Counted from the first letter of the stretch, positions 34,553-45,951 are shown. The stretch is DNA of 64,000 nucleotides from Brachycybe producta (GCA_036925085.1 JAUPFP010000014.1:934001-998000), one strand, 5' to 3'. Notes: a model not told the origin generated them from the letters alone. Program-made: numbers and translations.

Positions 34553-34970
34553 GTCTGTACTCTGTATAATTTATTGTTGGACACTCTGTACCTGTTTTTA
34601 AGCCAAGGATGTGGTTTTCTTTTAGGTTATTTTAAAGCCTCTCTCCTAAAGGTCTTTTTTTTTAGGTCTCCTGATCCTTTAATCCTCATTTGGAATCCCT
34701 ACTCTCAAATGCAACATCTAAAATCCTTTTCAATGTCTCCTACTTTAATCTGATAAAGCTACCTGAATTTATGACGATGATGATGATGCAATAATTAAAG
34801 ATTTACATTGCAACAAAAACAATTCGCCAATATACATACAGTAATGCTGAAATAATGAAATATGCAATAAAAACACGAAAATATGCGGAATAAGTAGAAA
34901 TAATTCTATAGATTTTTTTTAATATTTCAGACTTTTATAACAAAAATAAAATATTCTTTTTAAAAACAAT
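34553..34970. other. Unique sequence, no gene seen
   Basis: Nothing supported beyond a short GAT run near 34774. Confidence 0.5.
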
Positions 34971-35240
34971 AATAATAATAGTAATATTTATAATAAAAAT
35001 AATAACAATAATAATAATACTATTAATATTAATAATAAATTAATAAATATTAATATTAATATTAATAATAATAATAATAACAATAATAATAATATTAATA
35101 ATACTATTAATATTAATAATAATATTAATAATATTATTAATAATATTAATAATAATATTAACAATAATAATAATAATATTAACAATAATATTAACAATAA
35201 TATTAACAATAATATTAATATTAATAAAAATGATTAATAA
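34971..35240. repeat. (AAT/ATT)n imperfect microsatellite
   Basis: About 270 bp of AATAAT and AATATT patterns. The Leu/Ile frame on the minus strand is an artefact. Confidence 0.95.
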
Positions 35241-35604
35241 TAATTATATTATTAATAAAGTACTCTGATAGTGAAAAAATGAAGTTCAAATGATTGATTT
35301 TTCACTTTTGATAAAATTAAGAAATGAGCGACAATTTCACATAGAAACTGAATTGCTTTTAGAAATGTATTTATTTAATTAAATTAAAAGTTAAAATCAT
35401 GTAATAATTTTAAATAAATAATTATATTCAGAATAGATTATTTGAATTTTTGAGAATTTTTAAAAGTTAAAATTATATTTATTCTCAATTTTTCATTTAA
35501 ATAAATTACGATTTAAATGAATTTTTTTAAAATATGATTTTTATTATTTATTTTACCTATTAATTATCTATTAATTATATTATATTTATAATATTTATTA
35601 AGTA
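35241..35604. other. Very AT-rich, no gene seen
   Basis: TTTAAAT/ATTTAAA patterns only. Confidence 0.6.
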
Positions 35605-35897
35605 GGCTTCGGATGTTTCTCATTCTGTGGCTTAAGAGCCAAATTGTGACGTAAAAATCTCCCGTTTAGACATCAACCAACAATTATTTTTTAAATCAAA
35701 AATACTGGTTAGAGGCTAGAACTCTTAGTTGACAACTGATTGTAACTGTAGACATCTAGCCTCTAACCAGTCTTTTTTATTAGAAAAAAAAGCATAATTG
35801 CAGTTGATATTATTGATGATGAATATGTTACAATTTGACAATTGGGGCCACAAATTTGGAAATATTTTCTTGATATTTTGCATAAAAATCCGAGCCC
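35605..35897. mobile_element. TA-family MITE, copy 6
   Basis: TA-GGCTTCGGATG at the left (with a short internal loss) and TGCATAAAAATCCGAGCCC-TA at the right. Inner GAGGCTAGAACTCT / CATCTAGCCTCTAACCAG present. Confidence 0.83.
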
Positions 35898-36319
35898 TAT
35901 TTATAAATAATAGAGAGATTATAAAAGAATATGAATATATAGCAATGTATTGCTAAATGAAATTCGTTATCTTTTAAAAAAAATACAAACAAATAAAACC
36001 ACTAAAAAATGGACAAAAAATGACCAACAAAATAAATTGCATTGTGCATTTTTTTTTTTAAAATAAAAATATTTTTCAAACTCATAAATTCCAAGTTTGT
36101 CATATTTTTTTAAAAAAAAGAATAAAAATGAACTTCATAAATATTTATGATGTTTGGTGTTGTGCCCATTGCATTTTTTAACGATTATATGATGAAAAAT
36201 GCATCATTTTCAGTTGTGTCATGCATCAAATATTGTAAAAAAAGAAAAACATAACAAAAGTCTATATATAAATAAATACATAGGATTTACACATTGAAAA
36301 TTGGATTTTTATAAAAAGG

Positions 36320-36322
<3 letters not shown>
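35898..36322. other. AT-rich, no gene seen
   Basis: Nothing supported. Confidence 0.6.

Positions 36323-36396
<74 letters not shown>
36323..36396. repeat. (GA)n microsatellite
   Basis: About 74 bp of pure GA. Confidence 0.98.
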
Positions 36397-36398
<2 letters not shown>

Positions 36399-36666
36399 GT
36401 GTCATGGTTTAGCAGTTAGAAAAAAAATGGTGAGAGTTTTTAGACTCTTCTTTTCACCTTAAAATGCCTCACTGATTTTTTTTAAATATATTATTCAAGT
36501 GCTTTTGCTGTTCATTAACAAAAAACTGAAATTTTATCTTGTGAAATTTCATTTCTGTTTGAACAAATATTCTAGAAAGTAAAACAGAAAAACCCATTGA
36601 GAGAGAAAGACATTTTGGTAGCTCGCCGCTATATGTTCATCATATTTTTCAAAATAAACTTTTTTT

Positions 36667-37188
36667 TAGAGGTGGGACGAATCCTAAATTTTGTCGAATC
36701 CGAATCCGAATCGGTTCTCGAATCTCTCGAATCCTTCATACACGAATCGTATATTATTCATTAAGAAGATACAAATAAATGAAATAATATTAATTATTAA
36801 ATTATTAATAATAAAAAACACAGTGTGGCTACTGAGGGTCGCCATAAGGTGATGATATTGGTGATCCGGATAACCACATAAATTGCAACAATCGCCGGTT
36901 TTTTTGGTTAGTGAACGCTTCTTTTGGACGTCAATCGAGTTAAAACTAATTTTACCAAAGTTTTAACAGTTTTTTTAAGGTTAGAATTCGAAAGATGAAA
37001 AAACGCGAAGATTCGAGTTTTCGAATCTCGAATATTTTTCAAGATTCGCGGGATTCGAGGATTCGAATGTCCCATCTCTAAATTTTACAAATGTTTTACC
37101 AGTTTTTTTTTTAAGGTTAGGATTCGAAAGACGAAAAAAGAGCGAAGATTCGAGTTTTCGAATCTGGAATATTTTTCAAGATTCGCGG
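36667..37188 (+). mobile_element. hAT-like MITE, copy 2, with a duplicated 3' arm
   Basis: TAGAGGTGGGACGAATCC at the left and GATTCGAATGTCCCATCTC at 37080 give good terminal inverted repeats. A second, partial 3' arm (from about 37081) repeats AAGGTTAGGATTCGAAAGAC through AGATTCGCGGG and is cut by the W element at 37190. Confidence 0.82.
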
Positions 37189-37189
37189 G

Positions 37190-37308
37190 TAGTGAATCTG
37201 CAAAATTCAATAAATAAAATGTATTGAATTTTGCAGATTTACTAGCATGGTTGGTGGGTTTGCACATTGCTTAGTCTGGGTCTAATTCCGCAGATTGACA
37301 GTAACATA
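37190..37308. mobile_element. W-family element, copy 2 (partial)
   Basis: TAGTGAATCTGCAAAATTCA, its complement AATTTTGCAGATTTACTAG, and the GCAGATTGACAGTAACATA end. It abuts the truncated second hAT-like arm. Confidence 0.75.
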
Positions 37309-37339
37309 TAAACAAAAATTGAAAAAAAAAAAATATCGT

Positions 37340-37520
37340 CTGCTTAAAGTTTGGTTATTTTGAAACTCACATCAAAAGCTTATTTTGAAAAATATCAAAC
37401 ATGAAAATACCCCTTGAGCTACCCTTCTAGTTTCTAAAACATTTTAAAAATTTCTCTTAATTTTGTTCCTGATACAATTCAATTCAATCAAGTACACAGA
37501 ATAACCAGAGTTTCAGGTGC
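37340..37520. mobile_element. T-family fragment
   Basis: AAGCTTATTTTGAAAAATAT and ACCCTTCTAGTTTCTAAAAC, right arm only. Confidence 0.65.
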
Positions 37521-37555
37521 GTTTAAAACTTAAGGATCTTGGGACACAAACCACT

Positions 37556-37705
37556 TTTTTAAATGGTCGAGTTCAGCTGCAAAATGTCGTTTGCAAGTGG
37601 CTGAAACTGTGGTTCACAATGTAATGCTATAGAAAAACACTAAACGTTTGCACACGAGCGAAGACACACCGACTAATAAGCAGTCGAAACTCGACCACTA
37701 TTAAC
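37556..37705. repeat. Foldback with TGGTCGAGTT arms
   Basis: AATGGTCGAGTTCAGC near 37562 pairs with CGAAACTCGACCACT near 37687. Single copy in the window. Confidence 0.55.
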
Positions 37706-38034
37706 TTCTGAAATCTCAAGACATTGTTCAAATTATATTTTGTTTTGAGACACCTTGTATTCAGGTTGCTTAAACTTTTAATTTTATAAAACGGTGTTAA
37801 AATTGTGAATATTTAAAAAAATTATGACAAAACAGTAATGTACACAAAAGAGGAAATAATTTAGTTTAAACAATAAATTGTAAGAAGATAAAAATATAAC
37901 TCATTTGCCTGAAAATAACAGAGGAGAAGAAAAAAAAATAGGATAACATCTTATAATTTGAAAGATGAACTTGATGATTAATTTTATAACATGAGGTTTA
38001 TAATTGAACATATGATCATCATTAGAAGATAACA

Positions 38035-38610
38035 AACACACGCACACGCAACGAAGAAACAAATACACAAAACAGACAAGACAAACCGCGTGTACATGCA
38101 CGCACGGTTTAAGCAAACATGGACGAAATAGACTGCAAAAAGTGGTCGGTGTGTTTTCTCAACCAAAAAAAAAAAAGTCACACACGCATACGCAATGGAG
38201 AAACAAATACACAAAACAGACAAACCGCGTGTACATGCACGCACGCACGCACGGTTTACGCAAACATGGAAGAAATAAGACTGCAAAAAGTGGTCGACGT
38301 GTTTTCCCAACAAAAAAAACGTCACACACGCATACGCAATGGAGAAACAAACACACAAAACAGACAGACAAGACAAACCGCATAGACATGCACGCACGCA
38401 CGGTTCACGCAAACATGGACAAAATGGACTGCAAAAAGTGGTCGGCGTGTTTTCCCAACAAAAAAAAAACGTCACACACGCATACGAAATGGAGAAACAA
38501 ACACAAAACAGACAGACAAACCGCGTGGGCATGCACGCCGGTTTACGCAAACACGGAAGAAATAAAACTGCAAAAAGTGGTCGGCGTGTTTCCCCCCCAA
38601 AAAAGCGTCA
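38035..38610. repeat. Tandem repeat, ~140-150 bp unit, four copies
   Basis: Each unit contains CACACGCATACGCAATGG, ACAAACCGCG, GCACGCACGCACGGTT and TGCAAAAAGTGGTCGGCGTG. Open frames on both strands are translations of the repeat, rich in Cys/Val or His/Thr, and are not judged to be genes. Confidence 0.92.
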
Positions 38611-38652
38611 ACTCGAGTTGATTCAACAATTTCAACTATACTAAAGACCACT

Positions 38653-38713
38653 TCCAAACCACAGTGATCGCGGTTCTCGCCACGTGCCAACCACATTTTG
38701 TCAGTCCACCCCT
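38653..38713. mobile_element. 61-bp insertion flanked by 8-bp direct repeats
   Basis: AGACCACT occurs exactly at 38645-38652 and 38714-38721. On the minus strand the segment starts AGGGGTGGACTGAC, a hAT-like end, but I see no matching inverted repeat at the other side. Either a tiny hAT derivative or chance. Confidence 0.35.
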
Positions 38714-38721
38714 AGACCACT

Positions 38722-39685
38722 ATAAGTCGCTTATCTGTGAACGCTCACAAGGTAAATATATGGACACACATGAGGAGCAGCAAATGAGAACACAGACACA
38801 GATAGAACAGAGTACAGACACACTCACATTTTTAACACAGACACAATATTGCACACATGTCAACCAACTGTGCATTGAACATGTGTTAAAACACATGTCA
38901 CACACACACACAGTAAGAAACAGACATGCTCATTTGACTCATAGTAAAAAAGTAAAGTACGAACACACACGCAGACAGACAGACAGACAGGCAACCTTCA
39001 TTAATTTATAAGATTTATCTTGTAAAGGTAATCTATTTTTTGTTGTTGTTGTTTTAAAGCTGAAAAATGAGAACCAAGCATGGATGAGAGATGTATGAGA
39101 GATAATCTCACTGTTAAAAACCATTAGGATGGCTGGTTATACGGGGTAAAAGTATGAAAGAGATGATGCACCAAAGTGTGCAATGGAGCATAGCAAAAGA
39201 AGCATCCGTTTTTTTTTTGCACTCGCAAGGACGCTCTCTGGCGGCTGACAGAGAATTAAGGTCATAAACCTCAAGCCTATATCCATATTCAATGAATATA
39301 TCATCAGATTCATCACATTGTGCACAACAACGGGTTTGTAACATAGAAATTTTGAAAGAAAAATAACCTGTGTACACACATATTTCAGAAGCACCCTGTA
39401 GTACAGTAGTATACAATTACAGGGTGCATCAAAATTTATAAACATCACGGCTATGGTTTCAAATGTCAATGATTTAAGATCGATACAGGGTGTCTCAAAA
39501 CGTCTATTTGAATTAAAATTTTGATGGTGGGATTTTTACAGGTTGGCTTGCAAGTTCTAAAAAGATTACTTGAAAGAGGGGTTTCAATGGTATATGATGT
39601 CAAAAAAAACCGTTTTCAATGAAAACTGGGTTTTGGTTCACAGGAAAGAAACAATGGGATGATGGAAGTAAAAAAAAAAATTACA
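38722..39685. other. No confident gene
   Basis: CA-rich patches up to 38990. 39200-39400 has balanced composition, with a minus-strand frame containing CCAQCDESDDIFIEYGYRLE, and an ACACAG acceptor-like site near 39373. No family match. TACAGGGTG motifs at about 39419 and 39486. Confidence 0.3.
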
Positions 39686-40700
39686 CACACAAACACAGAC
39701 ACACATTTCTACAAACCTGACACATAACGCATGATACGCAGAAAATTTAAATAGAAAAACACATAATAGAGAAAAAACAAACACGTAGAGAAAAGAGACA
39801 AGATACACAAACTTAAATGCACACAAGACACCGTGAGACACAGTGGAAAGAAAGAAGACACACTTATGTAGACAGACACTCATACATACACATTTATACA
39901 GATGGAAACTGAGATACAATGACACATACAGTTAGACACTCAAGTTATTGAACACACAAATGTAAAGACACACTGAGACACAAACTTAAACAGGCATACA
40001 CTGAGACACACAAATGTATACAAACAGACACTGAACACACAAATGTATAGATATACTGAGACTCAAACATAAACAGGCAGACACTGAGACACACAAATGT
40101 ATAGGCATGAGGAGAAACAAACTTAAACAGGCAGACACTGAGACACACAAATGCATAGATAGACACTCAAAGACACACACCTATACATTACAGGCAAAAA
40201 CGGAGACACACAAATGTATACAAACAGACACTGTACACACAAATATATAGACATACTTAGAAACAAACTTAAACAGGCAGACACTGTGACACACAAATTT
40301 ATACAGACAGACACTGAGAGAGACAAATTTATACAGACAGACACTGAGAGACACAAATTTATACAGACAGACACTGAGAGACACATACTTAAACACGCAG
40401 ATACTGAGACACAAATGTATATAGACACACTGAGAAACACAAACCTCTACATTACATACAGACACAGACATACAATTGTATACAGACAGATACCGAGACA
40501 CACAAAACACTTATGCAGATACTGAGAAATACAAACACTTATACAGACAGACACTGCGACACACAAACTGAAGGGTAAAGATGAAAAAAGACACAAATGA
40601 CAAGAGAGAGCCAGCCACTCACAGAAGAAAACATCATGCAAGACACTTGGACACATTAGAGAAACAAGTGTCAGAAACCCTGATACACACAGAAACAAAG
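39686..40700. repeat. CA-rich degenerate array
   Basis: About 1 kb of diverged units around CAGACACTGAGACACACAAA and TTATACAGACAGACACTGAG, most regular at 40270-40390 (about 33 bp period). All long frames here follow the repeat. Confidence 0.9.
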
Positions 40701-41195
40701 ATGACACACATATACAGAGTGTTTCAAAAACAACATGATGATAAATGAAAAATGTTATTAAAAGTTTTACTTACTTTTTAAATTGTTGTTTGCTCTGAAA
40801 TCTCAAGATGTGGTTGTTTTTTTTAATTTTGGTGACTCAAAAGTATATAATTTTTCTTAAAATAATTTCACCTGACGCACACACCCATAATAATAATACA
40901 TTGTTATTAATATTTATTATAAAATATTTTGTTATCCTTTGTAATTTTAAAAGTTCCTGTAATTTAAACCGACATTTTTTTTTTTGGTCTCTCTTTTTTT
41001 CCGCCCAAATATAACACACAGGTTGAGAGATGTTTAATTAATATTTTTGTGTAATAGACACACACTTATAAACAGACCGACAAAATCTAATAAAGAACCA
41101 GCGGTAAACGCCTATGACTAAAGCCGGTTATAATTTTAGTCCAACGCACTTTTTTTTTAAGTAATACACCTGATGATGATGATGTTTTGTTGTAG
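40701..41195. other. No gene; possible intron upstream of 41196
   Basis: AT-rich. Ends in GATGATGATGATG and TTTTGTTGTAG, a usable branch/acceptor context on the plus strand. Confidence 0.4.
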
Positions 41196-41300
41196 GATTT
41201 GAAAATGCGGTATGTGGTCGCCTTGGTAACGGCACTGTCATATATGAAAACACCGGCAGAAATAAAACACAAACCGTTGCCGCAACTTTTCTTGGCTCAG
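41196..41300 (+). CDS. Candidate internal exon, unknown protein
   Basis: I do not recognise the product. A pyrimidine-rich tract ends in TTGTAG at 41195, and an open frame starts at once: DLKMRYVVALVTALSYMKTP, then AEIKHKPLPQLFLAQ. The sequence is coding-like: mixed codons, GC-richer than its flanks, a hydrophobic and then basic/proline pattern. CAG before GTCAAG at 41301 would be a weak donor and gives exactly 35 codons in phase 0. If not spliced, the frame continues through VKRNVLSSQLSTIVNIIKHM to a stop at 41391-41393. The same stretch contains an RFX X-box-like sequence (41217-41230), so a regulatory role is the alternative. Confidence 0.3.
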
Positions 41301-41393
41301 GTCAAGCGTAATGTGCTCAGCTCACAGTTGAGCACAATAGTGAATATAATAAAACACATGTGTGGTGCATTCACTTTGGTCTGTTACATTTAG

Positions 41394-42381
41394 AAAATGA
41401 TGTTCTGCTTGAGTTTTTCATTGGTTGGTTGATTTTTAACGCATGCGTGTTAAGATGGATCTAGGCTGTATAGGCTAGTATGGACTGAATTTGCGCTAAA
41501 TTAAAAATCATAAAGGCTAAGTTGTGGAACAATTGATGCAAAAGCAATAAAGCATTGAATAATAAATGATTTACAGTAAGATTTTTCGGCACATGAATGC
41601 TAAAAAACAATAAAAGCTAAAATGTGCAGTTAGAAAATGCTACACTGTATAAAAAAGCTAAATAGGATATGAGCTAAACTGAAACAAACTCAGAAAATTG
41701 TGTAAAGATATAACAAGAGCTAAAGTTATCTAAAGTTGACAACAGCTAAACACAGGAAATTAGAAAACGAGATGAACAGAGCTAGGCCCTTTTTATGATG
41801 AATGGTAACTTCTAATTGGTTTGTTGTGTGGTTCGACGTTGAAAAGGGCTGAGCATGTGACGTCAGACTCCATAACCAATCAATTAAAAGTTGCGTTCGT
41901 CATAAAAAGGGCGGAGCCAACTTCTGCTCATCCCGTTTTCTAATTGCCTGTCAGCTAAACTGAACCAGAGCTAAAATTTAACAGAAGCTAAACAGGACTA
42001 TAATGGCAAGCTGAATAAACAATTATACTGGAAAATATTTAAGAACTAAAACAGCTTAAATTGGGCAAAAGCTAAACTTAACAAATAAAATATACAAGAG
42101 AGCTAATCTGAACAAAAATTAAGCTAAAGTGGATAAGAATGGAAGCATGACAAAAGCTAAAATCAACATTAACCAATGCTAAACTATTATATTGATTAAA
42201 AACTGAACATTATTCACGAGTTAAACAAAATCACTAATAGTTCAAATTGAAATTTATTTTAGCTCACTGTTTCTCCACAAGTTAATTACTAATACAAATT
42301 GAAACATAATTGGTCAATTTGCAATATAATTATCTACATTAATTATATTTTCTGCATGTGGAATCGTAGCCTTAAGTGTTA
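41394..42381. repeat. Diffuse AGCTAAA-rich region
   Basis: Irregular AGCTAAACTG, ACAAAAGCTAAA and GAGCTAA motifs resembling a decayed version of the 16-bp satellite at 16010-16520. Interrupted by a G element at 41752-41951. Confidence 0.55.
41752..41951 (+). mobile_element. G-family MITE, copy 4
   Basis: Flanked by a perfect 9-bp direct repeat CAGCTAAAC (41743-41751, 41952-41960). Ends ACAGGAAATTAG and CTAATTGCCTGT; GTGACGTCAGAC in the centre. Inserted into the AGCTAAA-rich region. Confidence 0.92.
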
Positions 42382-42554
42382 GGCCGAGATGCTACCTGCA
42401 GAATATGCAACTGAAAATAGAACTTCTTTAATTTGAATAATTCTATTCTATTTATTTGGCAGAAAAATAATCAAAATAAATAGAACAGAATTATTTCAAT
42501 TAAAGGTATTCTATTTTCATTTTAGATTTTCTGCATGTAGAAGCGTGGCCTCAA
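42382..42554. mobile_element. F-family foldback, copy 5
   Basis: GGCCGAGATGCTACCTGCAG, AACTGAAAATAGAAC, TATTCTATTTTCAT and TTCTGCATGTAGAAGCGTGG. Confidence 0.78.
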
Positions 42555-42561
42555 GTGTTCG

Positions 42562-42770
42562 GCCAAGATCCCACCTGCAGAAAACGCTTACAAAAAATGT
42601 AACTGAAAATAAAACTTTTTAAAAATTTAATCAATTATATTCTATTTATTTGGCTGAAAGTAGACAGAAAAATGATCAAAATAAATAAAACAGAATTATT
42701 TAAATTAAAAGAAATTCTATTTTCAGTTGCATTTTCTTGTAAGCGTTTTCTGTATGGGAGACCCTTAAGC
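42562..42770. mobile_element. F-family foldback, copy 6
   Basis: GGCCAAGATCCCACCTGCAG and AAAACGCTTACAAAAAATG pair with TTGTAAGCGTTTTCTGTATG. This copy has an extended perfect inner arm. Confidence 0.8.
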
Positions 42771-42811
42771 TTTATTCAGTTTTAGCTTCTTTTTTTTTTA
42801 AGCTGTAGCTG

Positions 42812-43245
42812 TAATACAGAGTGTCTCAAAAGTGAGGTAACTAATACAGAGTGTCTCAAAAGTGAGGCGGCTGTAATACAGAGTGTCTCAAAAGTGAGGT
42901 AGCTGCAATACAGTGTGTCTCAAAAGTGAGGTAGCTGTAATACAGAGTGTGTCAAAAGTAAGGTAGCTGTAATACAGAGAGTCTCAAAAGTTAGGTAGCT
43001 GTAATACAGAGTGTCTCAAAAGTGAGGTAGATTGTAATACAGAGTGTGTCAAAAGTAAGGTATTTGTAATACAGAGTGTCTCAAAAGTGAGGTAGCTGTA
43101 ATACAGAGTGTCTCAAAAGTGAGGTAGATTGTAATACAGAGTGTCTCAAAAGTGAGGTAGATTGTAATACAGAATGTGTCAAAAGTAAAGTATTTGTAAT
43201 ACAGAGTGTCTCAAAAGTGAGGTAGCTGTAATACAGTGCCTCTTA
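42812..43245. repeat. Minisatellite, ~32-35 bp unit, 12-13 copies
   Basis: Units of TAATACAGAGTGTCTCAAAA plus GTGAGGTAGCTG. The unit is an amplified version of the dispersed TACAGGGTGTCTCAAAA motif. Variants with GTGTGTCAAAAGTAAGGTAT recur at intervals, hinting at a higher-order unit. Confidence 0.95.
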
Positions 43246-44074
43246 AAAGTGAAGTGAATATTATAAAGCAATAGGAAGAAGAAAAATAACAAAGAGATTA
43301 GTTCGTGGTTTATGATCGTTTATTATTCACTACAAAGATTTCCCGATGAGAAAACTGATATTCACTCTTTATAGTTTATAACGTTACATAATATTAAAAA
43401 AAAGATAGTACAAAAAGAAAGATTAGAACAAAAGGGGTTTATTTTAGACTTCATGGGTTTTTAGCTGTTTTGTAATCTTGTTTCAAAAGGATCTTTTATT
43501 TTTGGTATTGTTTTTTTTTTAAATGTAATATAAAGGGAGAGGAGGAGGACCCCTGGCGGCGCTCATAAAGTTTAAAAAAAATATCTAAAACAAAAACGCC
43601 ATTAGTCCATATCTTAAATATTATAAAAGCTTAATTATAAACCATAACAGTTCTTTTTAGTTTTGGACTTTTTTTAAATATATTTAAGTAAAGAACAAAC
43701 AAAATTACATAAAAGACTAGAAAAGATTTATTGACAGTTTCTCAATAGATTAATGATGAATACAAATTTACATTAAGAACAAAAGAAAACGTTCATTTTG
43801 ATCTTTTAGAATTCTCAATACAAATGCGTTTTTTTCTGATTTAGAATGAACTTCTGATTATAAAGCAAACCGGAATTATATTTTTTCATTTAAAAAAAGG
43901 ACTGGTTTGAGGCTATATAGCTCTCGTTGACAAATGCTAGTTTGGCTGGAAAAATCTAGCCTCTAACTAGGCTTTTATTTTTCTATAGGAAGTCTCTTCA
44001 CCCAACCGCGGTTTTAAGAACATTTCTATTTTTCAAGCGAACATTTTTCAGAAGAAACATTCCAAAAAAAAAAA
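43246..44074. other. AT-rich, no gene; GAGGCTA hairpin
   Basis: A GAGGCTATATAG / ATCTAGCCTCTAAC pair lies at about 43910-43967. Nothing else supported. Confidence 0.5.
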
Positions 44075-44300
44075 TTTAAAGTGTTTTAAAAACTAGAATA
44101 GTTGGTGATATTGCTTAAAAGTTTTTTCATGACTGATATCTTTCAAAATAAACTTTTTATGACAGTTTGAAATATGCAGAAAATAGTTTTTCATGAAATG
44201 TCAATGGAAAAACATAAAAAACGGGTCATTTTCAAAAAAAAAATCTTTTAACATAATCTTTGACCATTCTAGTTTTGAAAACAATTTGAATTTTTTTTTT
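44075..44300. mobile_element. T-family foldback, diverged
   Basis: TTTTAAAAACTAGAATAGTT, TGATATCTTTCAAAATAAAC and CCATTCTAGTTTTGAAAAC. Confidence 0.65.
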
Positions 44301-44496
44301 GTAATGTTGCTTCGAAAAACGTTCTCTTCACGGTTTTGTGTCTAAATTTTATGTTAGATACTGGGAGGACATAAGCAAAATAAATATCTATAAAGCCACC
44401 TTAAGTTAATGTGAAATCAACTTCATAATTGATGACAAAAGATCTCTTCTAGTCTTTTAAAATTGGATTTTCTTCTTGTGTTGGTGGCAACTTTTG

Positions 44497-44702
44497 ACAG
44501 ACAGTTAGAAATCGGGGAGAACTTCAGTTGGCTCCGCCCTTGTTATGACGACCAGCAACTTCTAATTGGTTTGTTGTGTGGTTCGACGTTGAAAAGGGCG
44601 GAGCATGTGACGTCAGACTCCATAACCAACCAATTAGAAGTTGTCGGTCGTCATAACAAGGGCGTAGCCAACTGAAGTTCTTCCCGATTTCTAACTGCCT
44701 GT
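44497..44702 (+). mobile_element. G-family MITE, copy 5
   Basis: ACAGACAGTTAGAAATCGGG to CCCGATTTCTAACTGCCTGT, with GGCTCCGCCCTTGTTATGAC arms and GTGACGTCAGAC. A target duplication is not clean (AACTTTTG versus TAGCTTTT), so it is eroded or undefined. Confidence 0.88.
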
Positions 44703-45357
44703 TAGCTTTTTGTATTAGAAATTTTGTAGAACTTTTAGGAAAGGGGGGGGTGGAGAGAGGGCCCCTTATTAAAGTAATCAACACGTCATCACTTTTAAAT
44801 TTTGAACGTTTTTAAAGTAAAAACGTGTTTTGAATTCCAGGTGTGTCTTTTTTTTGTTGTTGAAGGAGTTATTTTTCAATTTCAGAACAATTTTCTGAAA
44901 ATGACTTTGTGGTTTTTTTTTTCTTTCTTTCATTTTGCCTTGCGACTTATTGGATTGACTTTTTTTCCTTTGTGGTCCGTGGACCAACATATTTTTCTTA
45001 AGTGTGTCGTGCCCCAAAGCTTATCTATTAAAAGCCTACAACATTTTAATTGTGGTTCTTATGGCTTTTTTAAGGGGGGGGGGGAGAGAGAGAGAGAGAG
45101 AGAGAAATAACTATTTCAACTTTTTAGTCTTACCCCCTCCCAGTCTTTAAAAAAAAACTTTTGTTATCTTCAACTTTTTTTTAGAAAAAAAAACAACCTC
45201 ACGTTTTTCTAGTAAATAAGACATGTAATATGTTATAATGGGGTAATGAATGGGATGGGCAACTTCTTGGCTCGCGAATTACACCTTGGGGCCATTTAGT
45301 AGTGCTCATTAGAAAGAGCCACTTCTGAGTTTGAAAACAACTAGAAGTGAAAAACCG
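44703..45357. other. No gene seen
   Basis: A short G run and (GA)n at about 45076-45106. No exon supported. Confidence 0.5.
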
Positions 45358-45951
45358 TTTAAAAGGGGCTTCATATAAAAATACTTGTGGAAATGCACGA
45401 TAGACGGCGCTTTGCAATCCCCCCCCCCCCCTCAATAGGTGGCAAACTACACTCGTCGCCAATTAGTTGAAATAGAATGCAGCCTTTTAGCACAGGCATC
45501 TGCAGACAGCTTCAGAATTTCTTTGGCTCCGCCCCTTTTATGAGCGTCAGATCAAATATCAACCATTAGAAATAGAAAGGGCGGGGGCATATGACATAAG
45601 ACCCAGTAACAAACCAATTAGAAATTGATGACGCTCATAAAAGGGTAGAGCTTAAGAAATTCTGAATCTGCTACAAATGCCTGTAGCCAAATGCCAAATG
45701 CCTGCCTGTCAGCTCTCAAAGCGTCCAAAACAACCTTAATTATCAGCACGTGCACAAACAACCCGGAACAAACATGTACGTGAAGAGAGCACGTGTAGAA
45801 ATAGTGACGCAAATTAAAAGTTTGCCACGTGCAAAAAAGGAAAGTGAGTCAAGAGTTGAAGAGTGTCTTCAGTATATTTCTATTAAAGGAGGGCTAGTGG
45901 CGCCATCTAATGCTACATGGACAAGATAAATGATTCTACTTGCATTCTTAA
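45358..45951 (-). repeat. Dispersed repeat R1, copy 2, interrupted by G2
   Basis: Inverted relative to 109-486 and collinear with it on both sides of an inserted G2 element (about 45492-45710). GGCGCCATCTAATGCTAC lies near the right end, and a C run disturbs the left part. Confidence 0.85.
45492..45710. mobile_element. G2-family MITE, copy 1 (in R1)
   Basis: ACAGGCATCTGCAGACAGCT at the left and CAAATGCCTGT at 45684, followed by a second partial end CAAATGCCTGCCTGTC to 45710. GGCTCCGCCCCTTTTATGAG arms and AACAAACCAATTAGAAATTG. Compared with uninterrupted R1, only AGC appears duplicated at the junctions. Confidence 0.8.

Noticed and set aside
34988-35209. Leu/Ile-rich minus ORF resembling a membrane protein
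   Set aside because: Translation of an (AAT)n array.
37984-38550. 188-codon Cys-rich minus ORF, longest in the window
   Set aside because: It is four copies of a ~145-bp tandem repeat; the periodic peptide mirrors the DNA repeat and frames on the other strand are equally open.
38615-38720. MWLARGENRDHCGLE on the minus strand, recalling a papain-family C-terminus
   Set aside because: The similarity is about 15 residues, the upstream frame has a stop just before it, the conserved Asn-Ser-Trp region is absent, and the segment coincides with an 8-bp-repeat-flanked insertion.
39638-40707. Several His/Thr or Cys/Val-rich ORFs
   Set aside because: All follow the CA-rich degenerate array.
44463-44784. 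ORFs with RQLEIGENFSWLRPCYDD-like peptides, also seen at 18787, 55910, 56220 and 63327
   Set aside because: The shared peptide is the translated arm of the G MITE, read on either strand; it is not a protein family.
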